This document shows positions 37,120-45,371 of a DNA stretch of 64,000 bases, piece after piece. The position numbers and the translations under genes are program-made. A model generated the notes under the pieces. The model made no database searches, was not told the DNA's origin, and saw only the letters and a program-made list of their open reading frames with translations. Position 1 is the stretch's first letter. The number at the start of each line of letters is the position of its first letter. The DNA is from Lachnospiraceae bacterium MD308 (GTDB lineage Bacteria > Bacillota > Clostridia > Lachnospirales > Lachnospiraceae): NCBI GenBank assembly GCA_000403475.2, contig KE159795.1, forward strand, positions 1,643,189-1,707,188, read 5' to 3'.

Positions 37120-37950
37120 TTATAGCTTTAAAGCATTTTTCGGACATACTTCCACGCATTTCATGCACAAAATGCATTCTGTTGCATTTTCCTTCTTTCG
37201 GGAATTGCTCGGAACTTTAACATCCATGGGACATACCCTCTCACATTTTCCGCAGGAGATGCATTTCTTCTCATCTACTTTAATACGGAAAATAGAAAAG
37301 TAGCTCATAGGCTTCAAAAAAAGTGTAATCGGGCAAATGTATTTGCAAAAGGCTCTATTGTCTCTGCATTTATAGGCTAAGGCAACACCAACGGCATAGT
37401 AGATAATATTTCCAATAATGAAGCTTTGCCGCATAATTTCCCCTTTGTCCGGGACTTGAATAATAAAAAGCAGGCTGACAAATATAAGCGAAGCCCCAAA
37501 AACAAAATACCGGACAAATCCCCAGCGCCTGCGGGGAGCGGACGGCGTCTTAAATGGAAGCAAATCTAAAACCATAGCAGTCCAGCAGGCATGGCCGCAC
37601 CACCCGCGTCCAAATAACAGCGGGCCCAAAATTTTTGCAATGACATAATGAATCGCAGCGGCTTCAAATACTCCAAGGAAAAGATAATACCAAAAACCCT
37701 CTATCTGCATATTTTCCCGGCAAAGCACGCCCAGATACACAAGCATATACAATCCAACTGCAAACTGCACTGCATTTCGGGCATATTTTTTCTTTTGCCC
37801 GTATAACACTAACCCACTTGCAATAGCTGTGCCAATATAGGAAAAATTGAAAAAGTAAAATATATTATCCAGTGTGAATGCCAGCGTTACCGCAATCATC
37901 TCAAAAACGAGCCACATAATAAGCGGCGGCAAATATTTCTTAAACTTCAT
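37120..37950 (-). CDS. Membrane-anchored polyferredoxin (NapH-like)
   Basis: A 276-residue protein with several membrane spans, a GRGWCGHACWTAM motif typical of NapH/RnfE-type electron-transfer proteins, and two C-terminal 4Fe-4S clusters (CISCGKCERVCP and CILCMKCVEVCP). It likely moves electrons to or from a membrane redox pool. Its partner is unknown; it converges with the PF06541 gene with a five-base gap between stop codons. Confidence 0.85.
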   Translation of the reverse strand: MKFKKYLPPLIMWLVFEMIAVTLAFTLDNIFYFFNFSYIGTAIASGLVLYGQKKKYARNAVQFAVGLYMLVYLGVLCRENMQIEGFWYYLFLGVFEAAAIHYVIAKILGPLLFGRGWCGHACWTAMVLDLLPFKTPSAPRRRWGFVRYFVFGASLIFVSLLFIIQVPDKGEIMRQSFIIGNIIYYAVGVALAYKCRDNRAFCKYICPITLFLKPMSYFSIFRIKVDEKKCISCGKCERVCPMDVKVPSNSRKKENATECILCMKCVEVCPKNALKL

Positions 37951-37985
37951 AGACTTTTCCTGCCATTTAAGGGAAAAATAGATTA

Positions 37986-39743
37986 TTATTTTTCCTGATA
38001 GTTCCTACCCAAGAATTTCTTTTCTTTTGTAAACACGGCCACCTGATGCTCACCAACGTCCATCTGAATTAGCTTCCGCTGTTCCTCATTTTCAATTTTA
38101 TCCCGATTCAGTGTGAGAATGTATTGAAAATCTTGATACTGTTCTTCCTGCTTATAAATATAATTCAAACATTGGACAAGCGTATCCTGATCCACATCAA
38201 AAATGTTATCATGTACCAAAAACAACGGATGCCTGTCTCTGGTATACTTATTAAATAGTAATGCCATATCATAAATGAACACTTTTGTTCTATCTACACT
38301 ATGACTGCCATCATCATAAATACGCAACGTCAATTCAACCGGCGTTTTTCTTCGTGCCTTATCAATTGTCTGGATGCTAAACGAGCATTCCTTGTTCCCC
38401 ATGATGGATTCATGGATTTCCAAAATGGTATCAATAAAGCTATCAATGATTTCCTTATTCTGTTCAATCTCACTATCAATTTCCATAAGCTGCTGATTTT
38501 TTTTCAGATTCAGCATTCTTTTCTTCTTCTCATTCTTTTCGTATTGCTCAAACAAAAATTTCGTATGTGAAATAGAATCTTTCTTTGCTTCGTAAATCTT
38601 TAAACTCACTTTGAGATTCTTGAGGACTCCCTTTTTATCGATCACTTTCAACTTCTCTGAATACTCATCATCCAGCATTCGAATCTGTTCTGCAATGCTT
38701 TTCAATTGACTTTCCAGTTCTTTTGCCTTTCGGTTTACCAACGTCTTTTGGAATTCCTCTATCTTGTTCTTAAACCCTACTACTTCATTTAAAGATTTCA
38801 CAACCGCATATCCTAGTTGGCTTTTAAATTGATTATAGACCAATTCAATTTCCCTGTCATCAATCTGCTCCGGCTTCGGCAATCTTCTAATTTTTTCATA
38901 ATCATATCGCAAAGTCTTTTGACGTTTACGCAGTTGATCCAGCAAGTCCTCCAGTTCAATAAGTTCTGCCTCCATAGAACCAAAAGTCTCATTCGTTTTA
39001 AAACTTTCAATCGCATCTTCTAATTTTTGCAGCTCATCTTCCAACGCATTCAATTCCGCTTTGACATCTGAGATTTTCTTCTTTCCTTCTTGCGTCAGTT
39101 CTTTTTTATCTTTCGCAAGGACAGTATTGACTACCTCAATTTCCCTAATGGTCTCTAGTGTATTTTTATATGCTTCTAAAGAGAACCCCAGCAAAAACAA
39201 GTGTGCGCTAAAATCATCCGGAATCTTTTTTGTCAAATCATGGCATTTGATGATATCTGTGAATTCCGAACGCTCATCCCGCATCAAAATTGAAAACAAA
39301 TTTCTGAAACTAGGTACTTTCTTCCCATTTAACCTCGTGAAAATAATTCCGGTCAGATATTCTCTTGCATCCTGAATTTTATCAAAAGATACTGTTTTGC
39401 CTTCTCTGATAATCACAGGTTGGTCCGCTTGTTTCCGATTTCTTTTTATAGTAACAGCTTCATCCCCTATATCCAGATCCAATATTACATTTTCATCTAA
39501 TGGAAACACATCTTTTGGTATTTTGGCAATTCTAGATTTATCATAATCATTCAGGAAACCAAAATTCAAAAACTCAATGCTCATAGACTTTCCAACACCA
39601 TTCGTCTTCCGGCCTTTTACAGAGCTATCATCATACTTCTCGCCTAATATAATATTGACTCCATCATGAAAAGAAAGCTCTTCAAAAAAATTATTTTCTG
39701 AATAAAGCCGATTGAGGCGAATACGGTTTATTTCTTTACCCAT
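37986..39743 (-). CDS. ABC-three-component system ATPase (DUF2326-type, SMC-like)
   Basis: A 585-residue coiled-coil ATPase. Walker A is GRKTNGVGKS, long heptad regions occupy roughly residues 200-420, and Walker B is HPLFLVHDNIFD. It matches the DUF2326/SMC-like ATPases of ABC-three-component conflict systems. It overlaps the small middle component by 16 bases. Such systems are thought to act in phage or plasmid defence, with the ATPase licensing an effector. The effector gene here is broken, so the system is probably inactive. Confidence 0.8.
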   Translation of the reverse strand: MGKEINRIRLNRLYSENNFFEELSFHDGVNIILGEKYDDSSVKGRKTNGVGKSMSIEFLNFGFLNDYDKSRIAKIPKDVFPLDENVILDLDIGDEAVTIKRNRKQADQPVIIREGKTVSFDKIQDAREYLTGIIFTRLNGKKVPSFRNLFSILMRDERSEFTDIIKCHDLTKKIPDDFSAHLFLLGFSLEAYKNTLETIREIEVVNTVLAKDKKELTQEGKKKISDVKAELNALEDELQKLEDAIESFKTNETFGSMEAELIELEDLLDQLRKRQKTLRYDYEKIRRLPKPEQIDDREIELVYNQFKSQLGYAVVKSLNEVVGFKNKIEEFQKTLVNRKAKELESQLKSIAEQIRMLDDEYSEKLKVIDKKGVLKNLKVSLKIYEAKKDSISHTKFLFEQYEKNEKKKRMLNLKKNQQLMEIDSEIEQNKEIIDSFIDTILEIHESIMGNKECSFSIQTIDKARRKTPVELTLRIYDDGSHSVDRTKVFIYDMALLFNKYTRDRHPLFLVHDNIFDVDQDTLVQCLNYIYKQEEQYQDFQYILTLNRDKIENEEQRKLIQMDVGEHQVAVFTKEKKFLGRNYQEK

Positions 39744-39958
39744 ATATTCGCCTCCTCAAATTCGACAATATTAACAGAATACAAAAAGGAAAGACCCAAA
39801 ATCAACTGTCTGCTGCTAGTTATCCCTGCTTTTTTCAGTACCTTTGATACATCATAGATGGAAATCTTTTCTACCTCTTGCTTTCGTATCTCTTTGAGTA
39901 TGAGATAGCCGATATACATTGCGGAAGATTTCAGTGCATTGCTACTTGCCAGCATCAT
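39728..39958 (-). CDS. ABC-three-component system middle component
   Basis: A 76-residue winged-helix-like protein (IYDVSKVLKKAGITSSRQL). The start at 39958 follows AAAGGAGTGAGT; an upstream in-frame ATG at 39985 has no site and would overlap the effector remnant more. It lies between the effector and ATPase genes and overlaps both, the standard order for ABC-3C operons. Confidence 0.72.
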   Translation of the reverse strand: MMLASSNALKSSAMYIGYLILKEIRKQEVEKISIYDVSKVLKKAGITSSRQLILGLSFLYSVNIVEFEEANIWVKK

Positions 39959-40516
39959 ACTCACTCCTTTCATTTGGAAATACACTACATTTAATCATTT
40001 CATTGACAAGATAAAACTTAATGGCAGAACGGTCATATTTTTTGCCATTGGAACTTAATTTTTTCTCAAAATATGTAACCAGTTTATTTAACGCGGCAAT
40101 CGGATTAAAATGTCTCTTGTTTTCTCAAATGTAAACATTCCCTGTGTATCAAAATTGGAAGAATATTTTTTCTTCTGTGTCAAAATCAACACAACCAATC
40201 TATCGTATGACTGATACGCTTTTCTTTTGTTAAATTCCTCTATCGTATGCTTAATTTTTGTACTACTATTATCTGATGTGACTTGAACTGCTATCCGATT
40301 CTTATGATCTGCCAAATCAATGGCTGGGGAATTTTTCTCCAAATAATTCACATTTTTCAATTCATATCCATAGATAAGATTCAACAATCCAGGAAAGAAA
40401 TCTTCTGCAACAATATTGATGTCATAGAGATTTACAGCGTTCAAGATAGACACTTCCCTACTTAACAATGCTAAACTCTCAGCTACATTCTTTAAATGAA
40501 CCTCTTTGTTCATCAT
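39942..40516 (-). pseudogene. Truncated and frameshifted SMEK-type ABC-3C effector
   Basis: Residues 1-135 from the ATG at 40516 form a SMEK domain (LSREVSILNAVNLYDINIVA, DLADHKNRIAVQVTSDNS). The frame then stops at 40088. In another frame the DNA directly continues with a second conserved block (FNPIAALNKLVTYFEKKL and DRSAIKFYLVNEMIKCSVF), which runs to 39942 and overlaps the middle-component start, exactly where an ABC-3C C-terminal domain should end. The total length, 575 bases, is not a multiple of three, and the central part usual between these blocks is missing. An internal deletion with frame loss is the simplest reading. Confidence 0.75.
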
Positions 40517-40595
40517 GCATCTCCACTCTCCTCATTTGTTGCTTGCTTCATTCTACCATACTTTTTTCTAGATTACTATTGATTTTTCCTGAAAG

Positions 40596-41366
40596 CTATA
40601 TCCTCCCCATATTCCTCAATATCCTCTGATAAAACTCCTTCTGTTCCCCGTCCTTTTTCAGCACATCCATAATCTGCCCGTCCTTCAGCAGTATAATCTT
40701 TTTACAGTAGCTCGCCACTTTCGGGTCATGAGTCACTAAGAGAATCGTCTTTTTCATCTCTTTATTGATATGCGCCAAAGATTTGATCACAACTCTTGAT
40801 GAGTTAGAATCCAGATTCCCGGTAGGCTCATCGGCAAGGATAAGCTCCGGATCAGCCGCCATGGCGCGGCAGATAGCAGTCCTTTGTTTTTCGCCGCCGG
40901 ACAGTTCATACGGTTTTTTATCCAAGAGTTTTCGGATGCCGAATTGGGCTGCTATCGTCCTAGCGGTCTGGCGGCTTTTGTTCGCGTCCTCCTCATTTAA
41001 CGTCAGGGGCAGCATGATATTTTCCTCCACCGTCAGACTGTCCATCAGGTAAAAGTCCTGAAAGATAAACGCCAGCTCTTCCCGGCGGACCTTCGCAAGC
41101 TTATCCCCGTAAAACCTCGTAGTCGGCTCCCCTTTGTAAAGGACTTCTCCGCCATTCGGCTTATCTATCATCCCAAGCGTCTTCAAAAGCGTCGTCTTCC
41201 CGCAGCCGGAACTTCCCATAATCCCGATAAATTCTCCCGTTCCCACCGTAAATGAAAGCCCCTTCAACACCTGGCAGGCAATTTTTTCTCCCTCGGAATT
41301 GACGGTATAATAATTCCGGACAAGCTCCTTTACCTCTAAAATTCTGCGCGCACGTTTCTTTTCCAT
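40596..41366 (-). CDS. ABC transporter ATPase of the MacB/BceA type
   Basis: A 256-residue ATPase with Walker A GSSGCGKTT, signature LSGGEKQRTAICRA and Walker B LILADEPTGNLDS, diagnostic of the FtsE/MacB/BceA class that works with FtsX-like permeases. The start at 41366 follows AGGGAGGTCAGGCG and lies 14 bases after the permease stop. With the permease it probably removes or senses antimicrobial peptides at the membrane. Confidence 0.92.
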   Translation of the reverse strand: MEKKRARRILEVKELVRNYYTVNSEGEKIACQVLKGLSFTVGTGEFIGIMGSSGCGKTTLLKTLGMIDKPNGGEVLYKGEPTTRFYGDKLAKVRREELAFIFQDFYLMDSLTVEENIMLPLTLNEEDANKSRQTARTIAAQFGIRKLLDKKPYELSGGEKQRTAICRAMAADPELILADEPTGNLDSNSSRVVIKSLAHINKEMKKTILLVTHDPKVASYCKKIILLKDGQIMDVLKKDGEQKEFYQRILRNMGRI

Positions 41367-41380
41367 CGCCTGACCTCCCT

Positions 41381-43366
41381 CTACTCTCCGTTCTTTTCTA
41401 TCTTTATTAACATCCTCAGCGTAAATACTGCCGATGCGGTCACAAGTATCAGTACCGCCGCTCCGGCTATTCCAAGCATTTCCCACAGATAGCGCAGGTT
41501 CCAGCCCGCTCCCATATGCTTTTCCGACACATCCCCCGCTATAAAGATTAAAGCCGTAGGAACGCCTCCGATAAATGCGGCTATGGGTGCAAGCAGCATC
41601 TCTTTTTTAATACACGCCCTGCGCTTTGCCTCCTCCATTCCCGCCAAAGTCAAAAACTGATACTTCCATCTCATATCCGCGTAATCATATTTTCCTTTAA
41701 TCCACAAAATGAAAACGATACAGAGCATAAGGATAAGAATATTGATTCCGGCAGAAGAAAGCCTTAGAATCTGAGTCCGGTGATTCTGCCCCATCTCCAC
41801 TGTTTTTTCATAGATGATATTATTGCCTTTCCTATAATCCAGCTCATTCACCTGGGAATGTTCCTGTGCATAAGCATATATTTCCTCATAAAGACTTTTG
41901 TACTTATCCCCGGCGAAATCCTTTGGAACGTGTATCATCACTGCCAGATCAGCACCCTCCGCCGTGTCTTTAACCTGCTCATAATATTCATCAGAAAAGA
42001 CGATCACCTGCTCCCAGACATCGCCATGCCAGTCTTCTATTCCCCGAGACTGGTACACCCCCGTCATCACCCGGTTCGTCTCCCCCGCAAGCCGGTATTC
42101 TTTCTTAAACTCCTCCCCGGCGATAAGCCCGGCAAGGCTCATTATCCAGAGATTCCTTCTCGCACTTCCAATATAAAGCCCCGGGCGGCCCGCTCCGTAG
42201 TCAATCCCCAAAAGGTTCCTTTCCTCCCGGTTCCTCTGATAAACAACATAAATCTGCTTTCCTGAAAGCTCTACTCTTTCCTTTGTCCAGTTCTCGTAAT
42301 CCGACGCGCTGATTCCCATATGCTCCCCAAGATCCGGTGTCGTCACCCGTATACAGGGCTGTGTTTTAATCTTCACGCCGTAGGCCGCGGCAAGCCCGTC
42401 AAGAAATTTCTCATCCCCGGCATTTGCCATCCACACAATATCATACGGCCAGGAAGACTCCGGCAGGACAGGCACATGGTCGCAGATTTTTATCCCGAAA
42501 TTAAACAGATTAATGAAAATCAGCACCGCCATAACTACAGAAAGATTCATATTATAATAGAAACGGTGATACCACTGATCCATCCACAAAACCCTTTTAT
42601 GGTAATCCCTGCGCTTTCTCACCTTTCTGAGCCATCTGCCGCAAAGGGCCGTCATAAGGCAAAGAAGCGCCACGCTTACAAGCGTTGACGGAATCGCCTT
42701 ATTCACCTTCCCCCAGTAGGAGAACAAAAACGCAAAAGGCAGGACGGCAAATGCACTTCCTATAATCAGCGGCACGACAGATGGACGGTAATTTTTCCCG
42801 CTCCTTTTTCCCATGGACAGCACCGCCTCCATGCCAAGGCAGGAGATCAGCTCATCACAGATTACGAATATCAGCCCAAACATTACCATTCCCACAATCA
42901 CCGTAAGCCGCAGGGGAATCAGATTTCTCGTTACCGCAAGGGCGTTGTCATGGAGAAGATGCCGCAGGAGGGGCAGCAGCGGTATGCTCAAAACCGCCCC
43001 GACAGCAGCTCCGCCCGTCAGGGAACAGAGAATGACCGCTCCATATTCGCAGCCGATAAAGCGGAACTTATGCTTTCTCTTCATGCCCAGGATGTCAAAC
43101 ATGGCATATTCATAAGAACGTTTCCGTATATAGGCAATCGTCATTAACACCATCAGCACCCCTAATATGACGTAGGTCAGTATGAATACCCCAAGATTCG
43201 TATATACTGCCGTAGCGCTGCCTCTCGACCCGGTTGTAAGCTGAATCAGGCTGTCTGAGATAAATGATGTAATATAAATAATGGATATGACAAATATCCC
43301 GCAGGAGACGATAATCCCGAAATCTCCCCTGCTCTTTCTAAGGCTTTTAAAAAACAGCTTTTTCAT
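41381..43366 (-). CDS. FtsX-like ABC permease (BceB-like)
   Basis: A 661-residue permease with an N-terminal span, a three-span FtsX block (residues 55-160), further spans around 195-280, a large extracytoplasmic region (about 300-530) and a C-terminal three-span FtsX block. This layout resembles BceB/VraG-type peptide-detoxification permeases, though the order of spans is not an exact match. It pairs with the ATPase gene. Given the upstream terminator hairpin at 43404-43432, its transcription may depend on read-through. Confidence 0.82.
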   Translation of the reverse strand: MKKLFFKSLRKSRGDFGIIVSCGIFVISIIYITSFISDSLIQLTTGSRGSATAVYTNLGVFILTYVILGVLMVLMTIAYIRKRSYEYAMFDILGMKRKHKFRFIGCEYGAVILCSLTGGAAVGAVLSIPLLPLLRHLLHDNALAVTRNLIPLRLTVIVGMVMFGLIFVICDELISCLGMEAVLSMGKRSGKNYRPSVVPLIIGSAFAVLPFAFLFSYWGKVNKAIPSTLVSVALLCLMTALCGRWLRKVRKRRDYHKRVLWMDQWYHRFYYNMNLSVVMAVLIFINLFNFGIKICDHVPVLPESSWPYDIVWMANAGDEKFLDGLAAAYGVKIKTQPCIRVTTPDLGEHMGISASDYENWTKERVELSGKQIYVVYQRNREERNLLGIDYGAGRPGLYIGSARRNLWIMSLAGLIAGEEFKKEYRLAGETNRVMTGVYQSRGIEDWHGDVWEQVIVFSDEYYEQVKDTAEGADLAVMIHVPKDFAGDKYKSLYEEIYAYAQEHSQVNELDYRKGNNIIYEKTVEMGQNHRTQILRLSSAGINILILMLCIVFILWIKGKYDYADMRWKYQFLTLAGMEEAKRRACIKKEMLLAPIAAFIGGVPTALIFIAGDVSEKHMGAGWNLRYLWEMLGIAGAAVLILVTASAVFTLRMLIKIEKNGE

Positions 43367-43403
43367 AGTTCCCCGCCTCTTTCCCCATTTGCTGTATAGT
43401 GAA

Positions 43404-43432
43404 AAAAACTGGCACTCGACGCACCAGTTTTT
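43404..43432 (-). terminator. Intrinsic terminator between small membrane protein and permease genes
   Basis: Perfect 9-bp arms (43404-43412 and 43424-43432). On the minus strand the stem is followed by a run of T. It lies between the stop of the 142-residue gene and the permease start, so it may act as an attenuator within the operon. Confidence 0.65.
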
Positions 43433-43442
43433 ATATCAACAC

Positions 43443-43871
43443 CTATATATATAAGAAAAACAATGCTGCCGCTATAAATGTTACTACCCATATTACTTTT
43501 GCTATCATTATGATGATGGCATATTTCTCCGTGATAAAAGGCTCCTTTCTGCAAAGCTTAAGTATCAGGTATATGAACTCAACTGCCACCGCCAAAACGA
43601 TGCATACCACCATCATCGGCAGACAATATATCAGCAGCCTATCCATAAGCTCACTTTTTCCCACCAACGGTATCGCCTGCTCCAGCGCAGCCTCAGCCCC
43701 TATCTCGAACGCCCTGGCAATCCAGAACGCTACATAAGCAAGAATTACTGCGTTTAACGGAAAATCAACCCAAATCGCGCGTTCCATAAAACTCTTTTTG
43801 CACTTCTTCCTGCCCTGGTTCTCGTCGTAAATTCGCTCCTCGTTTAATGACATCTGTTTTGCATTCGACAT
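43443..43871 (-). CDS. Small four-span membrane protein, paralogue of 44723-45109
   Basis: A 142-residue protein with a basic N-terminal tail and about four membrane spans; DUF2975-like in shape but not confidently assigned. SFMERAIWVD and EPFITEKYAIIIMIAKV are shared, with small changes, with the product of 44723-45109 (SFMDYAIWID, EPYITERFSVIGIIGKV), so the two are paralogues. The start at 43871 follows AAAGGAGCG. It is the first gene after three stacked promoter elements and before the BceAB-like ABC genes, which suggests a role as immunity or sensor protein. Confidence 0.6.
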   Translation of the reverse strand: MSNAKQMSLNEERIYDENQGRKKCKKSFMERAIWVDFPLNAVILAYVAFWIARAFEIGAEAALEQAIPLVGKSELMDRLLIYCLPMMVVCIVLAVAVEFIYLILKLCRKEPFITEKYAIIIMIAKVIWVVTFIAAALFFLYI

Positions 43872-43951
43872 AATATTCGCTCCTTTCTTTTCTTTGTTCC
43901 CCGATATATATTTATTTCCTTTGTATATCGTCAATCGATATGTTTGTAATT

Positions 43952-43980
43952 ATAATACATCGATACCCGATATAAGTCAA
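43952..43980 (-). promoter_or_regulatory. Sigma-A promoter P3 with padR-like operator
   Basis: Minus strand TTGACT (43975-43980), a 17-base spacer, and TATTAT (43952-43957). The spacer is a dyad of the form TATATCG-N5-CGATG and matches the spacer of the padR gene promoter at 13 of 17 positions. Another ATCGAT-type half-site pair lies downstream around 43926-43940. Likely bound by the PadR-family protein encoded at 57485-57832. Confidence 0.6.
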
Positions 43981-44016
43981 TACCCAATTTGCGAAAATCA
44001 GATAACCCTTTATAAA

Positions 44017-44047
44017 ATATAATCAGTTGAACAGCCAAAACGTGACA
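44017..44047 (-). promoter_or_regulatory. P2, copy of the TGTCACG-N17-TTATAT motif
   Basis: Minus strand TGTCACG at 44041-44047 and ATTATAT at 44017-44023 with exactly 17 bases between. The same two boxes and spacing occur before three other genes at 48.2, 50.9 and 55.3 kb. The architecture fits an ECF-sigma promoter; the ECF sigma gene at 51702-52265 is the obvious candidate. Confidence 0.6.
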
Positions 44048-44079
44048 CCAAATTCATATTTTTTTATTTTTCTGATTTT

Positions 44080-44110
44080 ACTGTACACCTTAAAGCGGCT
44101 TGAAGGTCAA
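44080..44110 (-). promoter_or_regulatory. P1, MerR-type promoter
   Basis: Minus strand TTGACC (44105-44110), a 19-base spacer and TACAGT (44080-44085). The spacer contains a near-perfect dyad (CCTTCAAG-CCG-CTTTAAGG). Bases 44090-44110 are identical, over 21 bases on the opposite strand, to 55397-55417 in the merR promoter. The long spacer with a central dyad is diagnostic of MerR activation. Confidence 0.75.
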
Positions 44111-44126
44111 GGAGTTTTTGAAATTT

Positions 44127-44414
44127 CTATTTTGACATCCCGTTGCGTTTCTTTGCTCTTGATGTGACAACAAGAATTATAAGAGATATGATCTGCACAG
44201 CAAACAAGTATTTTGCATAATCCGGGTATCTGTGTGCCCCTGACCATTCAGCCGCGCTAAATAAGTCTTTACTAAAATACATCGCATACAGCTGCGCCGT
44301 TTTTACCAGCAACCACGCCGTCACTACAAAAAATACTACTAAAGATGTTTTCTGAAGAACGGAACATATCCTCAAATTATTCTTTTCTGCTGTTATCTTC
44401 TTTACATCTGACAT
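44127..44414 (-). CDS. Small two- to three-span membrane protein
   Basis: A 95-residue protein beginning MSDVKKITAEKNN with a strong ribosome site (CAGGAGGGAAAGCATT). It has hydrophobic segments around residues 25-45 and 70-88 and a basic C-terminus. No family is recognised. The frame is open upstream into an ABC-transporter remnant, but the internal ribosome site makes 44414 the real start. It may be another accessory or immunity protein of the peptide island. Confidence 0.55.
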   Translation of the reverse strand: MSDVKKITAEKNNLRICSVLQKTSLVVFFVVTAWLLVKTAQLYAMYFSKDLFSAAEWSGAHRYPDYAKYLFAVQIISLIILVVTSRAKKRNGMSK

Positions 44415-44417
44415 AAT

Positions 44418-44600
44418 GCTTTCCCTCCTGGACTTTATATTTTGTTCTTTACTATATATTTCCTTATCATTTCCTTGCTCACGCATTCCTTCCATATACA
44501 ACCGGTAATACTGTCTGCCCTTTTCCAAAAGTTCATCATGGCCGCCCGTCTCTGTTATCAATCCATCCTGTATAACAACAAGAAAGGTGCAGTCTGAAAA
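44418..44600 (-). pseudogene. C-terminal remnant of an ABC exporter
   Basis: The frame encodes FLVVIQDGLITETGGHDELL followed by EKGRQYYRLYMEGM, closely matching the end of the intact exporter at 48301-50127 (MVIQNGVITETGSHKELL, EKGGQYYQMYMED). Everything upstream (Walker motifs and membrane domain) is missing, cut close to the 35-bp repeat at 44631. It shows that a second exporter once stood here and was lost by recombination. Confidence 0.75.
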
Positions 44601-44630
44601 AATGAGACCAACTTTTATATTTGCACAATG

Positions 44631-44665
44631 ATTGCAAACAGGGAGCGAATTCACCCTCCGCTCCC
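44631..44665. repeat. 35-bp direct repeat, copy 1 (truncated terminator)
   Basis: Identical over 35 bases and in the same orientation to 56620-56654, where it forms the terminator after the merR gene. Here the right arm of the hairpin is cut after CGCTCCC, so the copy breaks inside the stem and lies directly next to the ABC remnant, marking a recombination junction. Confidence 0.85.
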
Positions 44666-44722
44666 AGACATTAAAACCCTTACTGGAGAGTCCGCCCTAC
44701 TCATGGAAATTTATCTGAAAAA

Positions 44723-45109
44723 TTAAAATACCAATAATGATGCTGCCACAAATCCTAATGAAATAACTTTCCCGATAATACCTATAACAGAAAATCTTTC
44801 TGTAATGTATGGTTCATTTCCCCTGAACTTTAAACTCACATAGATAAACTCTATTACCATAAGAAATATAGCATCAAAAGCAATCACCGGCAGACAGATT
44901 ATAAGCATCTCATTCTCTGTTGTATTCATGTTGTTCAAAACATTTTGCAGGAAAATATCAATTCCCGTATGAAATACTCTCACAGCCAGCATTACAACAT
45001 ATCCAAATATAGCTATGTTTATCGGCAGATCAATCCAGATCGCATAATCCATAAAACTCCTTTTCTGTTTTTCATTCCTCAAAATACCCTCTCCCTTCAT
45101 ATAGAACAT
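44723..45109 (-). CDS. Small four-span membrane protein, paralogue of 43443-43871
   Basis: Up to 128 residues with about four membrane spans; related to the product of 43443-43871 over its whole length. The ATG at 45109 has no clear ribosome site, whereas an in-frame TTG at 45082 follows AAGGGAGAGG, so the true start is uncertain. It is directly downstream of the RiPP precursor gene on the same strand, which suggests an immunity function for the peptide. Confidence 0.6.
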   Translation of the reverse strand: MFYMKGEGILRNEKQKRSFMDYAIWIDLPINIAIFGYVVMLAVRVFHTGIDIFLQNVLNNMNTTENEMLIICLPVIAFDAIFLMVIEFIYVSLKFRGNEPYITERFSVIGIIGKVISLGFVAASLLVF

Positions 45110-45149
45110 AATATAAAAAGCTTGTGAATACTCCTTTACATTTTATAAT

Positions 45150-45371
45150 TTATAATTTTCCGCCTCCAGTAGGCTCTCTGTTAAATGCTGCATGAGAATT
45201 ATATTTATTATAATATGAGCTTCCTTTGTTTGCTTTCTTATTATTCTTACACTTGCATAATACTACTGCTCCTGCTTTGCAAAGAACCGAGCAGGTCAAA
45301 GTACAACCGCCATCTTGTGGCTCAATCAAACTTCCATCTGAAAAATCCATTTTTTTACCTAATTCTGACAT
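45150..45371 (-). CDS. Cysteine-rich RiPP precursor peptide (CLI_3235-like)
   Basis: A 73-residue peptide. The N-terminal part (MSELGKKMDFSDGSLI) resembles the leader of CLI_3235-type precursors, ending in a GG before a cysteine cluster (GGCTLTCSVLCKAGAVVLCK, one more Cys shortly after). The C-terminal tail is Asn/Lys/Tyr-rich. The ribosome site AAAGGAGGAGAAACA is strong. It overlaps the ACP-like gene by 13 bases and is the last core gene after the radical SAM enzyme, TIGR04066 and ACP-like genes. The five clustered cysteines are the likely sites of thioether (sactionine-type) crosslinks; this is inferred from the maturase class. Confidence 0.82.
   Translation of the reverse strand: MSELGKKMDFSDGSLIEPQDGGCTLTCSVLCKAGAVVLCKCKNNKKANKGSSYYNKYNSHAAFNREPTGGGKL

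Noticed and set aside
44418-44460. A fifth TGTCACG-N17 promoter before the 95-residue gene
   Set aside because: The -10-like region resembles the radical SAM promoter (ATATATAGTAAAG) but the TGTCACG box is absent at the right distance.
44127-44654. Single 175-residue gene from a GTG start
   Set aside because: The first 18 codons come from the repeat, the next part is an exporter remnant, and a strong internal ribosome site starts the real small gene at 44414.
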